Shown: piece after piece, positions 54,656-62,665 of the stretch
How positions within the stretch are numbered: position 1 is the stretch's first letter
Layout: each line of letters starts with the position of its first letter
Assembly (NCBI RefSeq): GCF_015291725.1
Contig: NZ_CP030038.1
Location: forward strand, 3,709,001-3,773,000
Source of the DNA: Bradyrhizobium sp. CCBAU 51765
Lineage (GTDB): Bacteria > Pseudomonadota > Alphaproteobacteria > Rhizobiales > Xanthobacteraceae
DNA: 64,000 nt
Reading direction: 5' to 3'
Notes under the pieces: model-generated
Databases searched by the model: none
What the model was told of the DNA's origin: nothing
The model's input: the letters and a program-made list of their open reading frames with translations, nothing else
Translations under genes and position numbers: made by a program

Positions 54656-55309
54656 TTAGTCAGGTAGCGCGTTGTAGGCGGAAAGCCCCTTTGTATTGAC
54701 GAAAGCGGCACGATCTTTCTCGGTTCTGAAATCTGATTTCCGCGCGATCGACTTCTTGGCCGCGACTGTCGGAAGGGCTTGATACGCCGCGAGGCCATGT
54801 TTCTCGACCCAAGCAGCCCGCTCTTTCTCCGATTTGAAATCGGATTTGCTGGGCGCCCTGGATGGGTCCTCGATGTCCGTCGGGGGCGTCCCGCCTCCAT
54901 TGAACATCGAGGGAAACTTCGCAGTGATCTCTTTGACAAGGTCGTCGATCGTGGCGCGTCCGCTCGAGTCCTTTCCGGTCAAGAACGTCCCGTCCTCAGC
55001 CAGGATCGAGATGACCCGCTGTCCGTTTTCACTGTCGAGTGCGATTCGATGTTCGAAGCGTTGAACTAGTAGGTCGTCGACATCCTGCAACACGTTTGCA
55101 TTTCGTAGCGCTGCGCTAAGTGCTAGTCTTCGCTCATTCTCGCGAGCAAGCTTAAGCTCATTTTCGACCGGAGATACGTGTGTTTCAACGTAGGTTTTCA
55201 GGTCTGACAGTTCGAGATGATAGAGCCCCGACGTCGCATCCTTGACGTACAAACCGTGCAACTCCGGTTTCACATTTTCGAGGTTCGGTTCGACGATTCT
55301 TAGCGGCAT
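54656..55309 (-). CDS. Phage capsid scaffold-like protein
   Basis: The 217-residue product has a long charged helix (ENELKLARENERRLALSAAL), typical of scaffold or capsid-associated proteins. It ends in a duplicated segment: KSDFKSEKERAAWVEKHGL followed by KSDFRTEKDRAAFVNTKGL, each ending in AAYQALP or SAYNALP. The tandem copies (about residues 155-180 and 190-215) probably arose by duplication. Related proteins are annotated as scaffold-like in phages; that is from memory. Confidence 0.6.
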   Translation of the reverse strand: MPLRIVEPNLENVKPELHGLYVKDATSGLYHLELSDLKTYVETHVSPVENELKLARENERRLALSAALRNANVLQDVDDLLVQRFEHRIALDSENGQRVISILAEDGTFLTGKDSSGRATIDDLVKEITAKFPSMFNGGGTPPTDIEDPSRAPSKSDFKSEKERAAWVEKHGLAAYQALPTVAAKKSIARKSDFRTEKDRAAFVNTKGLSAYNALPD

Positions 55310-55402
55310 GTCTTGGTCTCGGTAGAGTGATCTAGGAGTGGCTTAAGCGGTGGCGTCGCGCGGAGAATGTTGCTGGTTCGCATCGAATGTTGATTGTCAA
55401 CG

Positions 55403-55615
55403 TCAGGCAGCAACGGGCTGGCGGCGGGCTGCGACGTCGCGCTCCCATGCGGCGAGTTCACCGAGACGCCAAAAGCGACGCTTCGCGATGTAGAGCGGGC
55501 GAGGGAAGTCGGGATCGTCTTTGAGACGGCGCTCGACCCACATGTGACTCACGCCGCCATAGCGGGCGCGGAGCTGCGAAGTGGGGATGAGAGCGTTCGG
55601 ATCGTCCATGGACAT
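55403..55615 (-). CDS. AlpA-family / phage HTH regulator
   Basis: The product (start MSMDDPNALIPTSQLRARYG at 55615, or ATG at 55609) is a winged HTH: MWVERRLKDDPDFPRPLYIA, then KRRFWRLGELAAWERD. This is the AlpA pattern, usually an activator of integrase or excision. It lies two genes from the integrase and on the same strand. This is the second AlpA-like gene of the island. Confidence 0.78.
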   Translation of the reverse strand: MSMDDPNALIPTSQLRARYGGVSHMWVERRLKDDPDFPRPLYIAKRRFWRLGELAAWERDVAARRQPVAA

Positions 55616-55725
55616 GCAGACCTCATGTGTTACGCACAAGGTCTCACGACTCATCACATCCCGCTATCGAGAGGGACAAAAGTGCACTTTTGTGTTGACG
55701 TGCTTTTGTCCGCGTTAGTTCTTAA

Positions 55726-56124
55726 TTAAGAATTAGACACATCGCGCCGAATGGTCTTTACGGTGACACCGAGCTTCACTGCGGCTCGCTTGTAGGCTTC
55801 GGCGTCTGAAAAACAGCGTTTGCGTTCGGCCTCAAAGACCGCGCGCCGTTCATTGGTCCTTTCTCGCTTGCGACGCCGCCAACGACCGCGTTCGTCTTCC
55901 TCTCGTTCCAGTCGACGCGCAATTTCTCCGAGGTGCCGGATCTCGCCGAGACGTTCACCGAGCTGGCACGCGGCCCATGCTGCGGCGGCGGCATTCTTCG
56001 CCATCAGCGCATCGCGGATTTCGTCACAGCGTTCCTGCGTCCAAGCGGCCAAATCTTCGTCTGCAAGCAGATAAATCAATCCTTCGACTTCAAATAGCAA
56101 ATCGAGGATTGGGGCGGTGCTCAT
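55726..56124 (-). CDS. Hypothetical protein coupled to the integrase
   Basis: The 132-residue product has an acidic N-terminal half (LDLLFEVEGLIYLLADEDL), a basic coiled stretch (RRLEREEDERGRWRRRKRER) and a C-terminal HTH-like segment (AYKRAAVKLGVTVKTIRRD). It overlaps the integrase stop by four bases. Location suggests a recombination directionality or regulatory role. Confidence 0.6.
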   Translation of the reverse strand: MSTAPILDLLFEVEGLIYLLADEDLAAWTQERCDEIRDALMAKNAAAAAWAACQLGERLGEIRHLGEIARRLEREEDERGRWRRRKRERTNERRAVFEAERKRCFSDAEAYKRAAVKLGVTVKTIRRDVSNS

Positions 56125-57539
56125 GCCTGCTCCCTCTGGAACGGATACACGTTGCTGGCAGGACGATTATTCACCAGATCATCAACGTATCGCGCCCACG
56201 CGGTAAAGGCCTGCGTCTTTTCGCGGAGGTATTTGTGCCGAGCGTATACTCTGGCAACGCCGCGGATCGCGCCAGACGAGTGGTTGACGCACGCTTCCGC
56301 GATCTCGATCGAGAACCCGAGCGCCTGTAGGCCGGAATAGAAGGTCCGGCGCAAGTCGTGCAGTGTCCATGGCTCCAATTGCGCGTTCGGATTGCCCTTG
56401 CGCAGCTCGGCTAGCATGGCTTCATCGAAACGTTTCTTCGCTTTCGACAGGCCGCTGACGGGCGTTTCACCGGTTGTCGTGAATAAGAGTCCTTTTCCCT
56501 TGATAGTGGGAAGCGACTTCAACAGCGCCACAGCCTGCGGGCAGAGCGGCACAAGATGTTCACGACCGTTCTTCGTTCGCTCTTTCGGGATCGTCCACAG
56601 CGGCTCATTCCAACGGCTGCCGTCGTCGAGCACGATAGGTGTTCCGTGCAGGTCCAGTTCGGACCGTGGCAGCTCTCGCAACTCGTCGCGCCGTTGTCCA
56701 AGCAGGATTAAGGATTGCACGAGCCGGCCGAAGGGGTAACCTTCACGATCGGCGACCTTCCAGGCGGCAACCAGCTCGGCGGCGGAGAGCTTGCGCTCTC
56801 GTTCGGTTTCACGGGCGAAGGCGTCAAGCGAAGCGACGGGAGAGGCTTCCCGCATGTCACGGTCGACGCACCAGTCGAAGAACGTCTTGAGGGTAGTCAA
56901 GGTCCGATTCGCCGTCACGCCGCGACCGGAATCGACCAGAGCGTCGAGCAACACGATTGCCTCGTGTTTCGTAATGGAGGTCAGAATGCGGCCGGACCAT
57001 TTTTCGAGCACGCCGTTCCCGGTCTTTTCCCATTCCCCGGGGGTCTCCGGATCCGGCTTAAGGCCGAAGTAGTGGGCTGTCAGCAGGCGGGTCGATTCCC
57101 GCAGCCCTTGGCGCTTGCGGCCTTTGTAGCGCTTCAAAAACTCGATCATGGCCGCGTCGATCGTATTGTCGCGGACGGCCTCGCGCTTGGCTTCGGCCTT
57201 TTCCTGGCGCCGGACATGGGTGGGGTCGATCCCGCGCCGCACGTCCTCCGCGGCGGCCGTGGCCAGCATTCGGGCTTGGCTGGGGGTTAGAGGATGGCCG
57301 ATCTGCGGCCTGGCCGGGGAGGGCGTGTGCGCGAGTGGTCCGAGTGTCAGTTTCTTGGGTGCGCGTTGGCCGGCGGCGCGCTCCACGGGGGACCGGAAGC
57401 GGAAGACCCAAGACTTCACGCCGGATGGGTGGACGACCAGAAATAGGCCGGCGGCGCCGCCGTCGGACCTCTCATAACGGACCGCGCGCGGCTTAAGCTG
57501 TTCGATCGCCAGGTTGGATAGCGCCCTAGTCTTGCCCAT
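56121..57539 (-). CDS. Tyrosine integrase (P4/CP4-like) of the island
   Basis: The 472-residue protein (start 57539, MGKTRALSNLAIEQLKP) has the DUF4102-like N-terminal domain (GAAGLFLVVHPSGVKSWVFR), a SAM-like core-binding domain near residues 130-230, and the catalytic domain. Conserved residues visible are Arg in LLGQRRDELRELP, His-x-x-Arg in TLHDLRRTFYSG, His in VNHSS, and the nucleophile Tyr in VARVYARHKY. It lies next to attR and reads inward. Its upstream region contains four GTTACC-type repeats, so the protein probably controls its own expression and binds arm sites there. Confidence 0.93.
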   Translation of the reverse strand: MGKTRALSNLAIEQLKPRAVRYERSDGGAAGLFLVVHPSGVKSWVFRFRSPVERAAGQRAPKKLTLGPLAHTPSPARPQIGHPLTPSQARMLATAAAEDVRRGIDPTHVRRQEKAEAKREAVRDNTIDAAMIEFLKRYKGRKRQGLRESTRLLTAHYFGLKPDPETPGEWEKTGNGVLEKWSGRILTSITKHEAIVLLDALVDSGRGVTANRTLTTLKTFFDWCVDRDMREASPVASLDAFARETERERKLSAAELVAAWKVADREGYPFGRLVQSLILLGQRRDELRELPRSELDLHGTPIVLDDGSRWNEPLWTIPKERTKNGREHLVPLCPQAVALLKSLPTIKGKGLLFTTTGETPVSGLSKAKKRFDEAMLAELRKGNPNAQLEPWTLHDLRRTFYSGLQALGFSIEIAEACVNHSSGAIRGVARVYARHKYLREKTQAFTAWARYVDDLVNNRPASNVYPFQREQA

Positions 57540-57540
57540 A

Positions 57541-57597
57541 CCGTTACCCCAAGGTGCTGGAGGGTAACGTCCCATCCCCGTTAGTGGCTGTTACCCC
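57541..57597. promoter_or_regulatory. Candidate integrase arm sites and integrase promoter region
   Basis: CCGTTACCCC (57541-57550) is the exact inverse of GGGGTAACGG at 15911-15920. GGGTAACG (57562-57569) and GTTACCCC (57590-57597) follow in opposite orientations. They lie directly upstream of the integrase start codon and about 110-160 bases inside attR. Both arm binding and autoregulation are plausible. Confidence 0.5.
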
Positions 57598-57702
57598 GCG
57601 TTCGTAACATGCCACGACAAATCAAAATTATCTAGTTCAATAAAGTGTTTACAGCTTACTTGATCGTTCAGTCTCGTTACGCTTCGTTATGGTATCGCCT
57701 TC

Positions 57703-57749
57703 GTCTGGGAGACTAGGGGTCGGAGGTTCAAATCCTCTCGCTCCGACCA
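57703..57749. repeat. attR: displaced 3' half of tRNA-Pro
   Basis: This is an exact 47-bp copy of 15815-15861. It lacks the acceptor 5' strand and D arm, so it is not a tRNA gene. It marks the right end of the island. The bases after it (TTTTTC) belong to the original chromosome downstream of the tRNA. Confidence 0.93.
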
Positions 57750-57985
57750 TTTTTCTCAAATCATCTGTCGGGTGGATTGATCGTCGGCGTGGAGTTTCCT
57801 CCCGCCGGTTAGGCGTGCGCGTGATCAGCGCATGCCGGACACTTCGGTGACCGACTACGGCAAGAATTTCGAAAACAACCCCATGCACAGTAGCGAAGTC
57901 ATTGACGATTAATGTTTTTCCGAATCGATTGGACGCGTCGGGCAAAACAGTGGCATGATGTCATCCTGCCAGCCGCATCACCCCG

Positions 57986-58513
57986 CTAACCCAGCTCCGA
58001 TCCCAACGCTTGCTCGAGCAGCTTCCGGCTCGGCTCGTAGCGATTGATGAACTGATCGATCAGCAGGGGCGTTCGCCCAGTACGGCAGGCTTCGATGGTA
58101 TCGGTGATGTCGGCGAGCTTCATCTGGATCGCGGGCTGATTGCCGGAGGCGCAGAGATTGCGGATGTAGTCGAGATAGATCGCGCATTCGGCGGGGCCGA
58201 CATCCTGGAAGCGGCGGTAGTAATCCGCGTTCGGAGGCGGGGTCTGGATCTCGATGATCTCGCGGGCTTCCCGGCTGACCCCGAGAGCATCGAGCATCTT
58301 GCGTCCGCCGCCGCGCTCCATCATCGCGTCGTGCAGGAGGGCAGCTTCGATATGGGCGCGGGTCGCGTCCGGCTTGCGGAAGATGAGACGGAGCGCCACG
58401 CGCTCAAAATGCTGCGCCCAGGGTCGGCCGAGATGATCCTTGATGCCGGCCTGCTGCTGGTCCACGGCGGCGATGATATCAGTGTACCAGGATGCGCTTG
58501 GAACGAGCGTCAT
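57986..58513 (-). CDS. HD-domain protein
   Basis: The 175-residue product has HD-superfamily metal ligands in order: His in WAQHFERVALRLI near residue 35, HD in ALLHDAMMERGG near residue 62, and Asp in MKLADITDT near residue 137. It is likely a small phosphohydrolase. The start overlaps the stop of the FAD monooxygenase gene (ATGA), so it is the last gene of a three-gene catabolic-type operon. The substrate is unknown. Confidence 0.75.
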   Translation of the reverse strand: MTLVPSASWYTDIIAAVDQQQAGIKDHLGRPWAQHFERVALRLIFRKPDATRAHIEAALLHDAMMERGGGRKMLDALGVSREAREIIEIQTPPPNADYYRRFQDVGPAECAIYLDYIRNLCASGNQPAIQMKLADITDTIEACRTGRTPLLIDQFINRYEPSRKLLEQALGSELG

Positions 58514-59619
58514 GCGTTGGTCCCTTCTTGTCTTGCGTGTTTGCGATCCGAATCCTCGGACGAGAGCTCGACGAGCCGCTGCTCGGACGGGCGAACGGCG
58601 CGACTAAGGCTGCGTTGGCTTGCGACATCTTCGACCCGGCGCTGCCAGCCCTCGACCATCGGACGCATCGCAGCTTCCCAGGTGCCGAGCGCGGCTTCGA
58701 TGTCGCCGGCGTGCGCAACGGTCTCCGCGAGCGCGACGGCGTTGACGATGCTGACGCCGGCGCCTTGCCCCAGGCTCGATGGCATCGCATGTGCCGCATC
58801 GCCGACGATCGCTGCACGTCCCGTCGACCAGGTCGAGAGCGTCGTCGTTGCGTAGCGGTCGTGACGGCCGGCATTGCCGACCCGCTGCAATGTCGGTGCG
58901 AGATCCGGAAATCGCGCGGTCCAAAGCGCGCCGGCGATCGGAACGGACGTCGCCTCGAGATCGGTGATGGGCGCCATCAGGCAGAAATAGAAGGCATCCG
59001 GGCCACACGGCGTGTAGAGCACCCGCAACGGACGTCCCCGGTAATCATAGTAGTCGTGAATGCTGCTCCATTTGTCGTCACGCAGCCCGTCGCGATCGAG
59101 AAGGATCCGCGTGATGCCGTCCTGGTGCGCGACGCGCGTGATCGGAATGTCCAGCGCTTTCGCGATGGTCGATCGCACGCCGTCGGCGGCAACGACCAGA
59201 TCGGCTTCGAGCCGCGTGCCGTCTGCGAGGATCAGGACGCCGCTCGGGTCAGCGGCAACAGCCCGCGATCCGCCGACGATGCTGACGCCGGCGCGCCTTG
59301 CCGCATCGATCAGTGCAACATGAAGCAGCGCCCGGGTCGTGGTGACGATGTTTCCTTCCGTGGACGCATTCGATTGCCGCGCGCCGTCGATGTAGACGCA
59401 ATGCGCGGCAGGTTTGAATGCCCCACGCATGAAATCGTCGTAGGCGCCGGTCTTGCGAAGGGCGTCATGGACGAAACCGTGCACATAGAGACCGGCGCCG
59501 ACGCTTCTTGGCTCGGGATCGGCCTCGTACACGGAGACGCGCCATCCCGCGCGCGCGAGCACGGCCGCCGCTGCGAGGCCGGCGTAGCCGGCCCCGGCAA
59601 TCGCTGCTGTCCGCGTCAT
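58510..59619 (-). CDS. FAD-dependent monooxygenase (salicylate hydroxylase-like)
   Basis: The 369-residue protein has the FAD motif AIAGAGYAGLAAAAVLARAG at the N-terminus, the DG motif VVAADGVRSTIAKAL near residue 160, and GRAAIVGDAAHAMPSSLGQG near residue 280. This is the class A flavin monooxygenase layout. It overlaps the MFS transporter gene upstream and the HD gene downstream by four bases each. The transporter pairing suggests uptake and hydroxylation of an aromatic acid. Confidence 0.85.
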   Translation of the reverse strand: MTRTAAIAGAGYAGLAAAAVLARAGWRVSVYEADPEPRSVGAGLYVHGFVHDALRKTGAYDDFMRGAFKPAAHCVYIDGARQSNASTEGNIVTTTRALLHVALIDAARRAGVSIVGGSRAVAADPSGVLILADGTRLEADLVVAADGVRSTIAKALDIPITRVAHQDGITRILLDRDGLRDDKWSSIHDYYDYRGRPLRVLYTPCGPDAFYFCLMAPITDLEATSVPIAGALWTARFPDLAPTLQRVGNAGRHDRYATTTLSTWSTGRAAIVGDAAHAMPSSLGQGAGVSIVNAVALAETVAHAGDIEAALGTWEAAMRPMVEGWQRRVEDVASQRSLSRAVRPSEQRLVELSSEDSDRKHARQEGTNA

Positions 59620-61004
59620 TCGGCCGGTGCCTCAACGGCGTTTGGCCGCGCTGCAACGTCGCGCGCCGCCGACGTCGCCTCGAGCGTCTTGCCTTTCGTA
59701 TTGGGGCCAACCAGCGCCACCACGATGATGCTGACGATCAGCAGGCCGTCGCTCACCAGGAAGAGCGCGAGCCGTCCGTGCAGCACGGCGAAGATTCCGA
59801 ACGCAAGCAGCAGGAGGATGCCACCGACGCGTCCCCAGGCCGAGGCCATTCCCATCGCCGTCGTCCGAATCTCGGTCGGATAGAGCTCGGGCGTGTAGGT
59901 GTAGATGCAGGTCGAACCGTTGCCGAGGAAGAAGGCGGTGAACCATGCACAGGCCATGATCGTGACGGGCGTATTCGCAAGGCCAAACAGCGTGCTGGAG
60001 ATCCCGATCCCGGCGAAGCAGATCATCAGCCAGTATTTCCGGCCGACGAGATCGAGGAAGTAGCCCGCGCCGATATAGCCGGGGATGAAGCCCGAGAAGA
60101 TCACCACGGTGAACTCGGTCGATCGCACGATGGAGAAACCATCCATGGCGAGCAACGTCGGAAGCACGGATTGGAAGGTATAGAGAACGCCGTACTCGGT
60201 GAACCAGACAAGCCAGAGCATGATGGTGACAGGCAGGATGGCGGGGGCGACAATCTCGCGCCTGCTGACCGGACGGGTGACGGGCGCCGGGATCGGAACG
60301 ATCGGTGGCAGAGTGCCACCGTTCGACCGGGCCACCTGCGCTTCGATGGATGCGACGATTCGCTCGGCTTCCTCGGTGCGGCCCTGGCTCACCAGCCATC
60401 GCGGGCTCTCGGGAAGGAAGGTCCGCATCAGGCCGATCAGGAGCGCAAACGGGAAGGTGAGCGCGAGCGTCCAGCGCCAGCCGACTGTCGGGATGAGGAG
60501 GAGGGCCCAAACGGGGGACAGGGCGATGCCGATCGCGAAGAACGCCATCATCCAGCCGTTGAAGCGGCCGCGAAGCCGCGAGGGCCACAGCTCCGCCAGA
60601 TAAGGCGGCACCACGCAGCTCTCCATCCCCACAAAGATCCACGTGAAGAAGTTCAGCAGGCAAAAGACCTCGATGCCGGGGGCCAGCGCGCGGGAGGCCG
60701 AGAACAGCGAGTAGAGGCCGAGGCTCCAGGTCATGACGGCCTTGCGGCCGAACCGGTCGGCGACGAAGCCGACGAGGACGGAACCGAGCAGGTAGCCGCT
60801 CAGCCCGATCGCCGAGGTGACGCCGAGCGCGAGCGGGCCGAGGTTCCATTCGGTCCGAAAAGCTGCGAAGGCAAAGCCGGTGACGGCCGTGTCCAGCGTA
60901 TCGAAGAACAGTGAAAGGCCAGCAATAATAAGGACTTGAATGTGGAAACGGGATGGAGGTAGCCGGTCGATTCGGGCAACGAGCCCTTGGGCAGTGATGC
61001 TCAT
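59616..61004 (-). CDS. MFS transporter, aromatic/organic acid type
   Basis: The start is at 61004 (MSITAQGLVARIDRLPPSRF); a longer frame exists but continues into the promoter region. The 462-residue protein has about 12 helices with the MFS loop motifs GFVADRFGRKAVM after helix 2 and YFLDLVGRKYWLM in the second half, and the acidic DTLDTAVTGF in helix 1 typical of aromatic acid:H+ symporters. It leads the operon MFS-monooxygenase-HD and is divergent from the GntR regulator. Confidence 0.88.
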   Translation of the reverse strand: MSITAQGLVARIDRLPPSRFHIQVLIIAGLSLFFDTLDTAVTGFAFAAFRTEWNLGPLALGVTSAIGLSGYLLGSVLVGFVADRFGRKAVMTWSLGLYSLFSASRALAPGIEVFCLLNFFTWIFVGMESCVVPPYLAELWPSRLRGRFNGWMMAFFAIGIALSPVWALLLIPTVGWRWTLALTFPFALLIGLMRTFLPESPRWLVSQGRTEEAERIVASIEAQVARSNGGTLPPIVPIPAPVTRPVSRREIVAPAILPVTIMLWLVWFTEYGVLYTFQSVLPTLLAMDGFSIVRSTEFTVVIFSGFIPGYIGAGYFLDLVGRKYWLMICFAGIGISSTLFGLANTPVTIMACAWFTAFFLGNGSTCIYTYTPELYPTEIRTTAMGMASAWGRVGGILLLLAFGIFAVLHGRLALFLVSDGLLIVSIIVVALVGPNTKGKTLEATSAARDVAARPNAVEAPAE

Positions 61005-61080
61005 GGACGAGATCCTTTGCTTGCGCGAAAACGGCCCGGCAGTCGCCCTCGCATCGCACGCACCTGTGATAGGATTGGCC

Positions 61081-61101
61081 GTGCATGCACAGTTTATGCA
61101 C
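61081..61101. promoter_or_regulatory. Candidate GntR operator between divergent genes
   Basis: A perfect 10-bp palindrome GTGCATGCAC (61081-61090) is followed by a second ATGCAC at 61096-61101. It lies in the 124-base region between the MFS operon and the GntR gene, 28 bases before the regulator start. Binding by the GntR protein is inferred from position and symmetry. Confidence 0.45.
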
Positions 61102-61128
61102 GATGAATAAACCAAGGCAAGATATTTC

Positions 61129-61881
61129 ATGATGGCCAGCAGACCACCTCCGCCGCCGGGCAAAGGGAAAGGCGTCGAGTTCGCCTACACGGCGCTCCGG
61201 CGCGAGATCGTTTCGCTCACTCTGCGACCGGGCTCGCCGCTTGATGAGGCGGCCCTCGCTGCGAGGCTCGGGCTGTCGCGAACCCCTGTGCACGAAGCGC
61301 TCGTCAGGCTCGCGTCGGAATCGCTGGTGGTGCTGCTGCCGAACCGCGGCGCCAGCGTTGCAAGTCTCAACTGGGATGACCTTCGCGAGATGTTCGAGGC
61401 ACTCGATATCACCCAGCGACTCGTCACGAGGTGGGCGGCGCTACGCCGGACCGATGCCCAGCTTGCCGAGATCGATGCCGAGCGGATTGCATTCGAACAG
61501 CATGAGGCGGCGGGCCGCGCGGAGGAGATGAACGAGAGCAATTGGCGGTTTCATGCGCTGATCGCCGCCGCCTGCGGCAACAAGCTGATCGAGCGCAACT
61601 ACCTCCACCTCCTCACGCTCGCGCTACGCATCGCCTATCTGGCCTACAACGTAGAGCATTTCGCGTCGAAGGCTGCGTATCAGAAGCACATGAACACGAT
61701 CCTGACGGAGCACATCGCCATGGTCGCGGCGATCAGGGACAGGGATGCCGACAAGGCGGATGCCCTGGGACGTTCTCACGCCGATCTCGGCCGGCAACGC
61801 ATTCAGGATGTTCTCACGAGAGGGGTGAGCAATTCGCTGGATATCGCACTCGATCATCCGATCACGATGTTGAAGCAATGA
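61129..61881 (+). CDS. GntR-family regulator, FadR/FCD subfamily
   Basis: The 250-residue product has an N-terminal winged HTH (YTALRREIVSLTLRPGSPLD, AALAARLGLSRTPVHEALVR) and a C-terminal FCD helical domain with metal-ligand candidates (FHALIAAACGN, EHIAMVAAI). Such regulators bind small carboxylates. It faces the MFS-monooxygenase operon and probably represses it until substrate appears. Two ATG codons in a row at 61129 and 61132 are possible starts. Confidence 0.88.
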   Translation: MMASRPPPPPGKGKGVEFAYTALRREIVSLTLRPGSPLDEAALAARLGLSRTPVHEALVRLASESLVVLLPNRGASVASLNWDDLREMFEALDITQRLVTRWAALRRTDAQLAEIDAERIAFEQHEAAGRAEEMNESNWRFHALIAAACGNKLIERNYLHLLTLALRIAYLAYNVEHFASKAAYQKHMNTILTEHIAMVAAIRDRDADKADALGRSHADLGRQRIQDVLTRGVSNSLDIALDHPITMLKQ

Positions 61882-61920
61882 TGGTGCGGCCGCCAGCCGG
61901 CAATCCTTCGGCCACTGCGC

Positions 61921-62592
61921 CTACTTCAAATACCCCACCACCAACCGCGTCGTCTCGTCCACCAGCACCTTCACAATCTTCTCCGATAGCATCTCGGCGC
62001 CGTTCAGCACGGTGTTGTGCGCCACCGCTTCGATCGTGCTGACGCAGATAAGGGTCGCCACATCGAGGTCCACTTTACGCATCTCCTTGCGGCGGCTCTC
62101 GAGATAGGCGCGCACGAGAGCGTGGATCTCGCGGTTGTACGCTTCGACATCCCTAAGCTGGCCGGTGCGGGGGATCTGCTCGGCGAGGACGCGGTGGAGT
62201 TTCGGGTTGATGCGGTGGGCTTCGATGGCGACGGTGACGAGTTTTCGCACCGCCTTGTCGATCGGCAGGTCGGCGACTTCGATTAGCGCGGTGCGGACCA
62301 GGCCCATGATCTCCTCGTTGTGGCGGTCGATCACGGCGGCGACGAGGGCCTCCTTGCTCGGAAAATACTGGTAGAGCGAGCCGACGCTGACGCCGGCGAT
62401 TTCGGCGATGCGGTTGGTGCTGGCTTTCTCAAAACCTTCGCGGACCAGAACGCGAGCAGTCGCCTCGACCAGCGCGTCCACGGTGGCGCGGGATCGCGCC
62501 TGCGAGGCATTTTTGCGGGGTTTTGTGGGCGGTTTGCGGGCCACGGCCTTGTGATCTGAATGCGAGTAGGAAAAGCGAGTGAATGCTCGCAT
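61921..62592 (-). CDS. TetR-family transcriptional regulator
   Basis: The 223-residue product starts at 62592 (MRAFTRFSYSHSDHKAVARK); the longer open frame lies over the divergent hydrolase gene. The HTH is STNRIAEIAGVSVGSLYQYF near residue 58, with the following SKEALVAAVIDRH. The C-terminal ligand-binding helical domain is of normal size. It is divergent from the alpha/beta hydrolase gene 74 bases away and likely controls it. Confidence 0.87.
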   Translation of the reverse strand: MRAFTRFSYSHSDHKAVARKPPTKPRKNASQARSRATVDALVEATARVLVREGFEKASTNRIAEIAGVSVGSLYQYFPSKEALVAAVIDRHNEEIMGLVRTALIEVADLPIDKAVRKLVTVAIEAHRINPKLHRVLAEQIPRTGQLRDVEAYNREIHALVRAYLESRRKEMRKVDLDVATLICVSTIEAVAHNTVLNGAEMLSEKIVKVLVDETTRLVVGYLK

Positions 62593-62665
62593 TATAGCGG
62601 AACATATTGGCGGGTCGGCAAGCCTCCTTGTCGCCGTCGCGAACGCGCCAGATGGGGATGTGGCC

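Larger units (their letters stand above)
15815..57749. mobile_element. tRNA-Pro integrated genomic island / degenerate prophage, about 42 kb
   Basis: The element is bounded by the 47-bp direct repeat and carries a tyrosine integrase beside the right copy. Phage-derived genes lie near both ends: terminase and primase on the left, scaffold-like, tape measure and tail fibre on the right. The middle holds cargo with mixed codon use, decayed gene pieces and a second recombinase. No portal, head maturation protease or major capsid gene was recognised, so it is unlikely to form its own particles. It may be a prophage remnant grown by cargo gain, or a satellite-like element. Flanking genes on both sides are ordinary chromosomal genes. 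Confidence 0.9.

Noticed and set aside
57649..57945. Open frame on the minus strand across attR containing GARGFEPPTPSLPDE
   Set aside because: This peptide is the well-known antisense translation of a tRNA 3' half; it is not a gene.
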